The position numbers and the translations under genes were made by a program. From Morella rubra (lineage: Eukaryota; Streptophyta; Magnoliopsida; Fagales; Myricaceae), in NCBI GenBank assembly GCA_003952965.2, contig CM025852.1:17747313-17811312 (forward strand): 64,000 nt of DNA. The letters run 5' to 3'. A model generated the notes under the pieces. The model ran no database searches. It saw only the letters and a list, made by a program, of their open reading frames with translations, and had not been told where the DNA came from. Position 1 is the stretch's first letter. Each line of letters opens with the position of its first letter. Shown piece after piece: positions 48,353-59,049 of the stretch.

Positions 48353-48914
48353 GTGACACCCCCCTCCTTTTAAAACTTCTTAAAGTACCTAAGTTTAATG
48401 AAAATAATTTTCTCTATAATTTGAGTTTTTACTGGATAATTTTATCTTCACTACATTTGCATGTTATAATAGCATCCACATTTTTTTTAAATTTCTTATT
48501 TAAATGCCTAAGATATATTAAGATTGGAGTATACATTTCTATGTGTTTCTTGAAGTTCCTTTTTCTTAGAAATTGCATTATATTTCTCCTTCCAAATTTA
48601 ATTGCTTATGTTCTAAAATTAGTGTACAATTTTTTTATTTCATTTGACAAAATTACAAGTTTAGTATTTCCAAATATTCCACCTAGATTAAATCTTTTTT
48701 AGTGATCAACATTTTTATTCCTCTTGATTAATTCTTTAGTGACCAATAGTATGTTTTCCCTCTTGATTTATTATTTTAGAGACTATATTATTTTATAAAT
48801 TGCTAAATAGCTTGATTTAATTATTTTGGGACCTTAGAAATTGTGGGCTTACACCTTGGGCTTGATGGACCTATAAGGGAGCCTAGGGGGTAAGTACGAG
48901 CATGAGACGTGACA
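48353..48914 (+). repeat. 5' LTR of a truncated Gypsy element
   Basis: Starts TGTGACACCCCCCTCC and ends GAGACGTGACA, followed after one base by TTGTATCAGAGATGTGG, a slightly changed tRNA-Met primer-binding site. No 3' LTR is seen downstream, so the element is truncated. Confidence 0.7.
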
Positions 48915-48999
48915 GTTGTATCAGAGATGTGGATTAGAATCAAATCTCAATGTTGCTTGAGTACCTAGATTCCATTAACTTGGTAAGTATTAATGTACT

Positions 49000-50635
49000 A
49001 TATTGCTCTTCAGGAGTACTATGGTAGCAAATGATGAGGATGAGAGTCCAAACCGAGATCGGGTCGACCTAACTTGGGATTCAATGCTAAGGAACTTCTT
49101 TAGAATTTGGCTAGATTTATGGCTCAGCAGATTAATCAGAATCCCAACCGAGTTGAAGGGAGAACTGAGGGATATTCTTTTGACCAGTTTAATTGACAAC
49201 ACCCGACCTGCTATCATGGCAAGTCTGACCTTGTGGCAGGAGAACAGGATTCTGGATATTTGGGGAATTGTTCAGGGTATTGGAGTGCACAGATGAGTAG
49301 AAAGTATTGTATGGTGCTTATAAGCTGTCTAGGAGGCAATAAGGTGGTGGATATCTAGAAGCGCCCTTTTGGAGCAGGAGTTACAAGGAGCCTTGATTTC
49401 GTGGGTGCAATTTAAATGGAGTTTTTGAGCCGGTATTTTCCGTGCTCAACGAGATATGCAAAGGTGAGGGAGTTCACCAACCTTATACAGGGATCAATGG
49501 TGTGGAGGAATACATAGCTAAGATCATGGAGGTGTCGTGATTTGCCCCTCATTTGATATCGGGCGAGAAGAAGAAGGCGAGGAAATTCGATGAATGATTA
49601 CATCCTCATAATTTTTGATCGAGTATGCAGTCATAACTTTGGGAATTGGACAGAATTGGTCGAGTGAGCTGCAATAGTGGAGTGTTGTATCCAGAGGAAT
49701 GCAACCTTCTATGAGCGATAAAAGAAGCACCCTCCGCAAGAAGGGAGTTGTTCACTGGATCAGCTTCACATAAAGAGATTTAACAATGACAGTGGTCAAT
49801 AGAGAGGGTAAGAAGGTAGTATGATGTTTAAGGAAAACCAATGATCACCCTACCTCCAATGTAGATAGTTTCATCTTGGGAGCGAGTGTCGTATGGCGAA
49901 TGGAACTTGCTATCTATGCAGCCACCTAGGGCATTATGCTCATGAATGCCTTGCAAGGCAAAGCGGTCCCCCTCGAGTTCAACCTTAAGCACCAGCAGGG
50001 AATGGCAAGGGAGCTGCCAATCGGGGTAAGCAGCAGTAAAACACCATTGCCGCAAAAAGTTATTGCACTAACTGCAGAAGAAGAAGATGCAATAGATGCT
50101 GTGGTGTCAGGTACCTTCCCCTCACCCCATGGATCAGTAATTGTATTGTTTGACTTTGGTGCTACCATTCCTTCATGTCGCATCATTGTGGCTTGTTGAG
50201 TCAAGTTAAGGTGGAGCCCCTAGAATCTGTCTTGGAAGTGGCAACACCAGTGGGATTATCTATGGTATACGATCAACTGGTGAAGGGTTTTCCAATAATG
50301 ATAGGGGAGTTGGTGCTACCAGCCAACTTTGTTCTTATGAGTATGGTGGAGTTTGATATAATTTTGGGCATGGATTGATTAACAATGTATCATGCCTCGG
50401 TGGACTGTTTTAACAAGGAAGTAATTTCTTGAATGTTGGGCCGAGAGGAGTTTAAGTATAAAAGCTCTCAGGGGAGGTCTGTGCCTCGTATGATATTAGG
50501 ATTGTGGGCACAAAAATGTCTACTTGAAGGAGCTCAGGGATTTTTGGTATCTTTGGTTGAAGTAAAGAAAAAGGACAAGGAGTTGGATTCAATCCCAGTA
50601 GTAAGGGAGTTTCCGGACATATTTCCTGGCAGTAC
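49000..50635 (+). pseudogene. Gypsy gag-protease remnant
   Basis: Gag is shredded; pieces such as LEQELQGALISWVQFKW, KVREFTNLIQGSM and HLISGEKKKARKFDE are visible between 49340 and 49600. A perfect CCHC knuckle, CYLCSHLGHYAHEC, lies at about 49893-49934. The protease region reads VIVLFDFGAT near 50145, where the family has D-S-G-A-T, so the catalytic triad is changed, then GMDWL-type codons near 50370. The final recognisable piece is VREFPDIFPG near 50610, the lead-in to reverse transcriptase, at which point unrelated LINE sequence begins. Confidence 0.75.
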
Positions 50636-50937
50636 CAGCCTATCTATAGCGAATAATATCTTTTCACATTATTTCTCTCCGGATTAGTCTATTGCCTCTA
50701 TTATTCAGGATACTTTGGCACTTCTAACTCTCCATGCTCGCTGGAAGGTTTCTCATGTTCGAAGAGGAGCTAATATGTTAGCTCATAATGTAGCCAAATG
50801 GGCGTGTACTGCGAATATGGTTGGGAATATTCCTTCTACCTGTATTCCTTTTGATGTGTTGAACGCTGATAGCCCCCCTATTCCCTTGTGATTGTATCCC
50901 TTGTTTGGTGGAATGGAAGTTTGCTTAGAAAAAAAAA
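50636..50937 (+). mobile_element. LINE 3' end, RNase H domain and poly(A)
   Basis: A 68-codon frame (50688-50891) encodes IASIIQDTLALLTLHARW, VSHVRRGANMLAHNVAKWA and then CIPFDVLNADSPP. The V-x-H-V-R-R-x-A-N-x-x-A-H-x-L-A-K segment is the C-terminal RNase H-like domain of plant LINE (L1-type) polyproteins. A short 3' tail ends in an A9 run at about 50929-50937. It is a 5'-truncated LINE copy joined to the Gypsy remnant. Confidence 0.7.
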
Positions 50938-51605
50938 GTGCCATACACAACCATCCTTCATACATATTGCAACATGTTTGCTCAAATGATCATCCTTGTT
51001 TCTCATCTTCTACATTCAACCAGTAAATAAGAAGGATCTCATCAAAATACAAGGGCAGTGAAGTTTCTTTTTAAGACAACAAGGCAGCAAGCTATTTTGC
51101 ACACAAACGTGGCTATAACTCATTTCTTTCCCCACAAAAACCAACATGCACTACACCCTTACCTTGGTGATTTTCGGGTGGCTCTATGGTTGAAAATCTC
51201 CTAAAGCAAGTATAAAACCTAGAGTTAGAAATCTTAGCTTAGAGAGTAGGAAGAAGATGGATAGGTCAAGGAAAAGAGGAGAGAAAATGAGGCAAGGGAG
51301 GGTTCATGGCCATGGCCGAATACCCCCTCCCTCACCAAGCATTTCTTCTAGATTTCTTACTCTTTTCTCTTTCTCCTTCACCTCCATTTTCTTTTTCTTC
51401 TTCTCCTTTTTCTCTTTTTCTTCTCCTCATCTCCTTGGCCAACTGCTCACTCTCCTCTCTCTAAACTCACTTGGTCGGCACACACACACACACAAAGGTC
51501 TCTAGCACTACACGGCTTGGTTGGTTTTTCTTTAAACTAACCAAGTCATGATTTAGTCCAAGGGAGCTGCAAGAAGCAAGCTCCTTGGCTGGCCAAACGG
51601 GAGGC
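50938..51605 (-). mobile_element. LTR fragment related to the solo LTR at 1625-5769
   Basis: ACCCTTACCTTGGTGA at about 51155 and the CT-rich leader (51340-51430) line up in the same order with about 4308-4560 in the solo LTR, though diverged. It is truncated on both sides by the LINE fragment and the hAT-like element. Confidence 0.55.
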
Positions 51606-51606
51606 A

Positions 51607-53476
51607 AGGGTGTCCAATGGCCAGTCCGGCCTGGTCCGGTTTCTGTCTGGGCCAGTGTAACCGGATTTGCAGGAGCAAATCAACCGGACCGGAGACTTGG
51701 TTTTTTCACCGGTTTGGGTTTTTATTTTAAGCTACGTTTTTTGTTCTTTTTTTGGGGCTTTTTTTAGACCATTTTCTGGGCTTCTTTACATCAATTTTTT
51801 AGTTTTTTTTGCATCAAGTTTGGACTATGATCTCAACCAAACTTGGTCTACTAATTAAAGAATTCTAAATTATAGATTTTTAAGAATAATAAATCATACA
51901 TCATACATCTTAAGACTAAAAGCATACATTTAAAGAATTCTAAATCAACAAACCAAATAGAAATTCAAAAATAAAGAAAGTCCAAAATAAAAGTATCAAA
52001 TAGAAATGCTACTGGACTAATTAGTAATTAGTAATTACACTACTCTATTACAAGCCATAACAAACAACAAAATAATCACAAACTAAAAGTATAATTAATA
52101 CATGCCAACAAAATAGTAGAAAAATAAAATAAAGTCCATATCCATCATCAATTGTCCAATTGTCCATCTCCCATCAAGCTGTAAAAAAATATATATATAT
52201 ACATGTGAGATAATAAACTATGAAACAATAATGGGCATTATTATAAAAAAAATAAAACCTTACCATGAAATCAATCTAATTAGTCCTCATTGATCTCAAT
52301 CCGAGCCACTCGTGAGTTAAAAATTATTCCTAATAATTTAGGACATAAACAACATGTTTAAATCTTCATAAATAAATAACTAGAACTTACAAAGTAGGAG
52401 TTAACAAATTCTAAATCAATTACATAGACAGTACAGAATTGACTATCCAGAATTACCAATGACTCAAGAAATCAAGTCAATTAATTGCATATGAAACAAG
52501 AATGAATAAACATGCTTGCTGTCAATCACATAAGAATGTTTTGCAATAATCTGAAAACTATGCTTCTCAAGTTATCTAAACTAATTATTTTTTTTTATAA
52601 GTTCAAGTTATCTAAACTAATAAGTTCAAGTTATCTAAACTAATTATTCATAATTGCAAATACCCTAGACAAAACATTAAAAGAAATGCAATGAAAGAAA
52701 ATTAAATTAAACATACTCATACTCTAATTAGTAATTACTAATAGTCATTTTCAAACTAAAAAAAAATATTTGAAAAAAGAAAAAAATATTTCAAACACAA
52801 ATTACAATTTCACAATAAAATGCTAAACATTTCATTTCTCCAAGTTTATTGCATTTAGTTATTTAAATTGCTACATTTAGATTGCATTCAAATTGTTAAA
52901 CAATTTCACAATCAATCAAGAAAATTTCAGACACAATTTCAAACAGATTCACAACTTCAAACAAAACCAAATCCTCCAATCAAGCCCATCCTCCACAGTT
53001 TCACAACCTAATCTATACTCTAAAATTCTAAATTAACTAATGAACTACAATAACTAATTAACTAAATCAGTTCATAAATTCTTACCTCAATGGCAGTGCA
53101 CTGACCACACACGGCAGAAATTCACAAATCAGTGAATCACAATCTTGTAACCTGCAAAGTCTCAGTAAATTAACTAAAATAGAGACGACCAATTAACTAA
53201 GAACAACACCAATTCGCACGCCTAGAGAGAGATCAAAAGAATTAAGAAATTACCTGAGAGATGAGAGAGAGGGAGAGAGAGACACACGGCAGCAAGTCAA
53301 GGGGGGTTGCTTGCTACGCGAATTGAGGGGGGGTGCTACGCGAACTGAGAGGGACTGCTGCACGAACTGAGGAGGGGGGGTTGTGCGCCGGCGCCTTGAA
53401 CTGAGGGGGGGGTTAGGGTTTTTTTTTTAAATGTGAGAGAGGAGGGAGGGGGGGGGGTGGCGCTGAATCGTTAACG

Positions 53477-53508
<32 letters not shown>

Positions 53509-53692
53509 CCGGTTCGGACCGGTCTAGAGCAGTATACTCCGGTCCGGTACCGGTTTTTCTATGTATGAAACCGAGAACGAACCGGAGTGTACCGGTTTCA
53601 CCGGACCGGCCATTCCGGTGAGTTATTTCACACCGGTTTGGCCAGAACCGGACCGATTTTGGTCCGGTTCAGCCGGTTTTTTGGACACCCCT
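51607..53692. mobile_element. Non-autonomous hAT-like element with ACCGGT-rich ends
   Basis: The ends AGGGTGTCCAA and TTGGACACCCCT are inverted repeats. Both terminal 150-200 bp are packed with ACCGG/CCGGT words (for example GGACCGGTC, GTACCGGTTT), likely subterminal repeats. The interior is AT-rich and non-coding except for a GA/CT-rich leader-like stretch with a splice-donor-like site near 53250 (minus strand). GGGGTGTCC-type ends occur in plant hAT elements. I could not find a matching 8-bp target duplication, so borders and family are tentative. Confidence 0.55.
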
Positions 53693-53693
53693 A

Positions 53694-53790
53694 CATGTGA
53701 GATAGCCAAAGCATCTGGAATCCTGTACATGAGAAAAAGAAGTTTTATGGCTTTGGAATCCTGTAAAAGTTTTACTTATACTACACGATA
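53694..53790 (+). repeat. Inverted repeat, left arm
   Basis: CATGTGAGATAGCCAAAGC and the following TACATGAGAAAAAGAAGTTTTA and TTATACTACACGATA words reappear reverse complemented at 56763-56840. This arm has about 25 extra bases (about 53749-53770). It begins two bases after the hAT-like terminus, so that element appears to have inserted at or into this repeat. Confidence 0.75.
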
Positions 53791-53896
53791 ATTTGAACAA
53801 TAAAATACTTAGAGTTCCACATGAAAATCAATAAATAGAAATTCCCAAAAGAAGAGCAAAATTGAAAAGGGAATGTAATTAATATATATCCATAAT

Positions 53897-55379
53897 CTAA
53901 GGATAGGTACAAAATGTTTCGCTTTTGATACAAAGGAACAAACGCTCGTATGCCAATGTCATCTTGCTTGCGGTAAACATGGAATTCGCATATTCCCGGC
54001 ATTCGTTTCCCCTTTTGGCCAGCCTCTCCGAGCCTTCCCTCACCACTGCTTCCAGTGTCTCCAACAATGACTCCACGTTTGGAGCAAACATGTAACCAAA
54101 TTCGTCTTTAACAACAATAGTGCCTTTGATGCTAGGAAACCTCGAAGCCATTACAGGCTTGCCGCTCATCATGGCCTCCATCAGAGTAAGATCAAGGCCC
54201 TGTGGTCTAAGTGTGGGATTTACAAATATGTCAATCGCATTATAGAAAGCCCTCAGTTTTGATGGACTCATAGACCCCAAAACTAGGACTTGAGGCCCTA
54301 AATCTTTGTACCTTTGCTCCCATGGTCCGGATCCAGCAACAGCCAAATAGACATCAGCGTACTTTGTTATCAGCTTCCTGAATGCTTCGTAAAGTAGTGG
54401 ATGGCCTTTGTCCTTCACTAGTCGTCCAGCTACGCCAAGTACCAAACTTGCATTAACAGGGATGCCAATTTGAGACTTGAATTGATGGCCAAGTTTCAAA
54501 TCCTGTCCAAACTCGTTCTCATCAATACCGTTGAGAATTACATGGACTCTTTCAGATGGGATTTGATAGAAATCCCTAAGCATTTCTCCACAACTGTCAC
54601 TTATAGCTATATGATGAGCATAGTTCCTAAAAAACCTTATCTCATCCAGTACCTTCGGGACTACCCCTTGTATACCTTTGTTGAAAGCTGCAGACATGGG
54701 CTCGGTAGGTTTCCGTGCTAAGTCTTGGAAAATACTCGATTGTAAGCTCTCAAGGGCTATCCCATGCCATGAAACAGCTAGATTTTGAAGTTGACGGGCT
54801 ATCCAATGAGGAAGCGCTACGCTTTCAGAGTGGACCACATCGAATGGTTGGCTCTGGTTCTCTTCCAAAAACTGTTCCCATGCTTTGTTATAATGCCACT
54901 CGCCTGGTTCGCCCTCATGGCAATGGATGTAAAGGGAAGAAGACGGATTTCCACTTTGATCAGTGTGCTCTAGGGATATTGGATCATTGCCATTTTTGGG
55001 AGGAGAGGTGAAGACATGAACTTGATGACCCCGACTTGCCATAGCAGTGTGCAAGGTATACGCGTGCCGCTCCATGCCACCAGGTACCAATTGGCCACTT
55101 CCGAGAAAACACAGCAATTTTGAGAGCAATTGGAGGAGGATGACCTTGACTAAATGGAAGACGGTTCCATGCAAACAGGGCAGTTCGTAGATCCCCGGAC
55201 CAGGGATGGACATGGGGAGCAAAGGTGGTGCATATGGAGGAGGGAGGAGTGTGTAGGAGAAAAAGGGCGGGGATGGTGAACAGAACTATGAAGAAAAGGG
55301 TGGTGCAAAGATTGGATTGGAAAGGGGAAAGGAGTTTCTTAGGTTTGTTGTTGAATGCCATCTTCGGGGGTTTCGGCAA
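53897..55379 (-). CDS. GT4-family glycosyltransferase, type II membrane protein, with one frame break
   Basis: A single-exon gene read from ATG at 55379 (alternative ATG at 55364, MAFNNKPKK). Residues about 25-45 form a signal anchor (LCTTLFFIVLFTIPALFLLH). Then come SRKWPIG and, in another frame, VPGGMERHAYTLHTAMASRG, the glycine-rich donor-side loop of GT4 enzymes. HVFTSPPKNG, GRLVKDKGHPLLYEAFRKL, VAGSGPW and NPTLRPQGLDLTLMEAMMSG (the E-x7-E-type nucleotide-sugar site) follow, ending YERLFLCIKSETFCTYP. It resembles plant group-1 glycosyltransferases of the secretory pathway; the substrate is unknown. The frames switch near 55085-55095 (GGTACCTGG); a small deletion, real or a sequencing error, breaks the gene there. 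Everything downstream is open for 400 codons, which favours an error or a very recent lesion. Confidence 0.85.
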
Positions 55380-55592
55380 GTGGGGGTGGGGAGATGGATA
55401 TCTGATGCTTCGCTTTGAATAGTAATAAATCTAAATACTGAAGAGTTAGGAAAGTGGAGGCAGGTTTTGTGGGGGAGTTGGGCACGCACTAAAGCATCTG
55501 CGTTTGGTTGGACTTCTCCTTTAGTGCGTTTCTCACGCCTCATTCAAGAAAAGTTGAATTCATGTGCCCAAAAAGTGACTTTTACGACGGGC

Positions 55593-55674
55593 AATATTAT
55601 ATGATATACGGAATTTAAGCGTTTTGTCACATGAATATTATATGATATACGGAATTTAAGCGTTTTGTCACATG
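55593..55674. repeat. Perfect tandem duplication of 41 bp upstream of the glycosyltransferase gene
   Basis: Two identical units (55593-55633 and 55634-55674) begin AATATTATATGATATACGG and end TTTTGTCACATG. They lie about 215-295 bp upstream of the start codon, within the likely promoter. Confidence 0.9.
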
Positions 55675-56762
55675 AAGCACCATGAGAGATTTTTGTTTTC
55701 CTGATTTCGCGAGCAAGATGAACCGTGAGAGAGACACTACAAACATTTCGCGTATATTTTTTTCTCCCTGTACGCACGGCCGATGGCTACGGGGAGTACA
55801 AATTAGAGAGAAAGTAAATTAACATTTCTATTCAAAGGTGATTCATTTCAACTTTTCAATTCTCATACCAAGCTGCACGCAGCTGAAAGTTATCATTGAT
55901 ATTATCGCTAACAGTGTAAATAGCCAGTATCATTTATTAACACTATTCCCCGGCCCCACACCCAACTCCCCTAACTAGTTTCGGTTAGACAGTTAGAAGT
56001 ATAAAAGGAGTATAGCTCCTAATTATTGATCAAAATCAATTTTACTCTCTAAATTTTAAAACATGATTAATTTTTATCCTCTGATTGGTTAAACCACATA
56101 TAGAATGACTGAAATACTCTTTTAAGATAAAATTAAAAAAATTTAGTAAAAAATAAATAAACGATAAGTAAAAATAATATTTTTTAATTAAAATTATCGA
56201 AACTCTATTTCAGTAATTTATTTATTTTTAATTTATTTCTTGAATTTTTTTTATTTTTTGTTTAGGAGAGGCATTTTAGTCATTTATATATTTTTTTAAG
56301 TCTGACTTAACGCCCAAATCAAATGAACAGCAAGAATTGATCATATTTAAAATATAAAGGATGCAAATTACCGTTTTGAAACCTATTGGGGTAAGATTGA
56401 TTTTAATGTATAATTAGAGGGCGTAAAATGAGATGTAAAATTTGCTAATGCAAATAAAATCTTATCTAATATCACAATGATTTAAATTATTATTTCTGAA
56501 ATTAAAAAACCTTCCTTTGGGATTTTGCTTAAATCTAATCAATTATTGTAATAAGTAGTCCGTGCATGTACGTAATGTAATGTAAAGTTAATCGCATTCA
56601 GCAGCCACCGGGTCCACTCCCTTTACGTTAGACAACCGATTCATTGAAGATATATTTAAGATAGTAGAAGTCAACTATTGAGGTATGAATGAAGCAAGTA
56701 ACGCACTAATTATACGGAGCATAGTATTCGGCTTAGAATATCAGGAACGTCGACTTTTAGGC
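55675..56762. other. Intergenic sequence upstream of the glycosyltransferase gene
   Basis: AT-rich with no coding signal. Several poly(A/T)-rich tracts around 56100-56300. No element borders recognised. Confidence 0.5.
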
Positions 56763-56840
56763 TATCGTGTGGTATAAGTAGTAAAACTTCTTTTCTCATG
56801 TACAGCTACGGGATTCCGGATGCTTTGGCTATCTCATGTG
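56763..56840 (-). repeat. Inverted repeat, right arm
   Basis: TATCGTGTGGTATAAGTAG to GCTATCTCATGTG, the reverse complement of 53694-53790 without its extra bases. The pair encloses the glycosyltransferase gene and its upstream region. Confidence 0.75.
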
Positions 56841-57306
56841 AAATAGATAGTTTTACAACTTCGAGAAGTAGTTTGTCCTTTAACGAAACCATTCTGGCTT
56901 GATTTCGTCGCAATATGCCTGGTACAGCACCATCTATGAGAAACTACTTTTTTTTTTTTTTTTTTTTAATTAGAGAAACTACTTGAAAAAAAAAGGAAGG
57001 TAAAATGAATAACAACAGGCTGGCTAGGCAAGCCTCGGCCCAGCCCAGCCAGCCCATCCCCTTATTTATCGTGAAAACGTGCAACATATAACAGGGTGTT
57101 TCGTTCTAATTGCTTATTACCTTGAGAACAGGTACGGCCGCTTGATGGGCTAGCCCAGCCAACAAAAGCAGCTTGGCCCTTTTTCTAATAACCATAACCT
57201 GATAAATATAAGATCTGGTCCCACTAAAAATTAGAAAGTTGGGACGGAGATTTTTTATAATTTTCATTCTGAAATAATTTGTGTATTAATTTAAACATAG
57301 ATAAGT

Positions 57307-57353
<47 letters not shown>

Positions 57354-58515
57354 GTCATGCTTCATAATTAATGAATATGTTTCTTTTCTTTCCCTTATTT
57401 CCTGTCAAGCCACTGTACATGACATGAGCAAAGCATATGCTAGTCATGTCAGCTTTCTGGATCAAATTGTCCTCTGATTCCTGGTTCGACTTCAAAATCA
57501 CAATTCTTAACGGAGACAGGCAACCCATATCTTAAACCTCGGGACCAAAGAAATGAAGGAAAGGCACCAATTTTGATCAATCAATCTGAATTCTCTTGTC
57601 AAGGTCAAACAGGTCGCAATTACCAATTATAAGCTTCGCAACTCCAAAGTTGGTACGTGAAATTATCTTCCCGGCCCTCACATTTCCTCTCCAGGATGTA
57701 ATTGCCAAGAGGTTGCTGGCTCATCTTAACTTCTTTTAGCGTGTTTGAGCAGCTCCTTGTTCTTTCTTTCAAGCTGAAGATGACGTGAGATTTTTCGCTG
57801 TGTACCAAAAGAAGTTGCCCAGAAGTTGCATATCTTTAGTAAAACAACATTGTTCTCCTCAATAGATAGAAGAAAAATTAAATATTTTTCTTCAGTTTAT
57901 GAAGGGCCTAAACAAAAGTACACAATGATCTAGCTGTACATGTTAGTGCCCCTTCCAGTCTACTTGAACCTAATTAACGCCATGTACTGTCTTCCCCCGT
58001 CTAGGCAGCACATTAAGGTATTAATCCAGTTGTGTCGATCTAAAGTTTTGTTCAAAATGGTCCTTGGAACTAGCAACAAAACGTAGAAGGACAGGGACTT
58101 CGTAGTTCAAGAGGCCACGGGTAAGAACAAAGTTCACTGCTTGGGAACTAGGGATCTGGGTACTAGACGTATTAAGTTATAGAAGTACTAGCAAGGAATA
58201 ACCTTATATTTGAGAGTATCACATGCAAATAAAATAGTACTCTTTGAAAACTTCTTCCAAGGGAAAGCCCAAGTCGATAACAGAGAAAATCAAAAGTCAC
58301 AAAATTTAGTGGTGAAATTAAACACAGAGAAAGATGTGGAAGAGATCAAGGTTAACCCATACAAGCTGAGTTGGGATTTGCAAAGGTGACGATCATAGAC
58401 ATTCTCTAAGTCTTGCCCAATTTCATAGCTTGCATACATTTTTTTTGTTACCGGATTTTTGTTCGTGTCTTTTCATTTTAAAAGTCCAAACTCATTGAAT
58501 TTTTTTCAATGGCAG
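56841..58515. other. Intergenic sequence, partly intron-like at the right end
   Basis: Holds an oligo(T) run at about 56948-56967 and a (TA)n array. The last part (58386-58515) ends TTTTTTTCAATGGCAG, a good splice acceptor for the TNL exon that follows. No TIR-domain exon was recognised upstream. Confidence 0.5.
57310..57351. repeat. (TA)n microsatellite
   Basis: About 20 TA dinucleotides in an AT-rich setting. Confidence 0.95.
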
Positions 58516-58897
58516 GAATGAAGCTGAATTTATCCATAAAATTGTTCAAGATGTCTCACAAATAGTAAATATTACACTCTTATATGTCACGGAGCATCCT
58601 GTTGGAATAGATGCTCATGTACAAGACATCATGAAGTCCTTATGTGATGGGATGGAGGTTGTATGCACGGTGGAGATCATTGGGGCTGGTGGAATAGGAA
58701 AGACAACTATCGGTAAAGCAATTTACAACTCGATTGCTCATCAATTTGAAGCTAGTTGTTTTCTTGCAGATGTTAGAGAAACATCAAATCGAGAAGGCGG
58801 TTTGGTCCAACTGCAATAGGAACTTCTCTATGAGATTCTAAGAAACTCTAAGAATTTAAAAGTTAGAACTGTTGATAGAGGAATGACTATATGGTAA
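58516..58897 (+). pseudogene. TNL resistance-gene fragment (start of NB-ARC), truncated
   Basis: After a splice acceptor at 58513-58515 the exon begins NEAEFIHKIVQDVSQIVN, the usual start of exon 2 in TIR-NBS-LRR genes. Then come HPVGIDAHVQDIMKSLCDG and the P-loop GAGGIGKTT (58682-58708), followed by SIAHQFEASCFLADVRETS. An in-frame TAG at 58817-58819 replaces a codon after GLVQL-Q, and the frame goes on (ELLYEILRNSKNLKVR) until a CACTA terminus cuts it at 58898. These proteins are intracellular immune receptors; kinase-2, GLPL, LRR and the TIR exon are all missing here. Confidence 0.85.
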
Positions 58898-59049
58898 CAC
58901 TAGTAGAAATTTGACATTTAGTGACGAAATTCTCGGTGACGAAATGAATTTCGTCACTAAAAGTTAATTTTTTAGTTATGAAAATTTTCGTCACAAGGCG
59001 ATCGATCGGTTGCTCGACGATCGATTGCACCTTTTATGACGAAATTGTA

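Noticed and set aside
48349..48702. 117-codon plus-strand frame
   Set aside because: It lies inside the 5' LTR of the truncated Gypsy element and has no domain similarity.
57620..57808. 62-codon minus-strand frame
   Set aside because: No domain, no homologous look, and no splice context; treated as chance.
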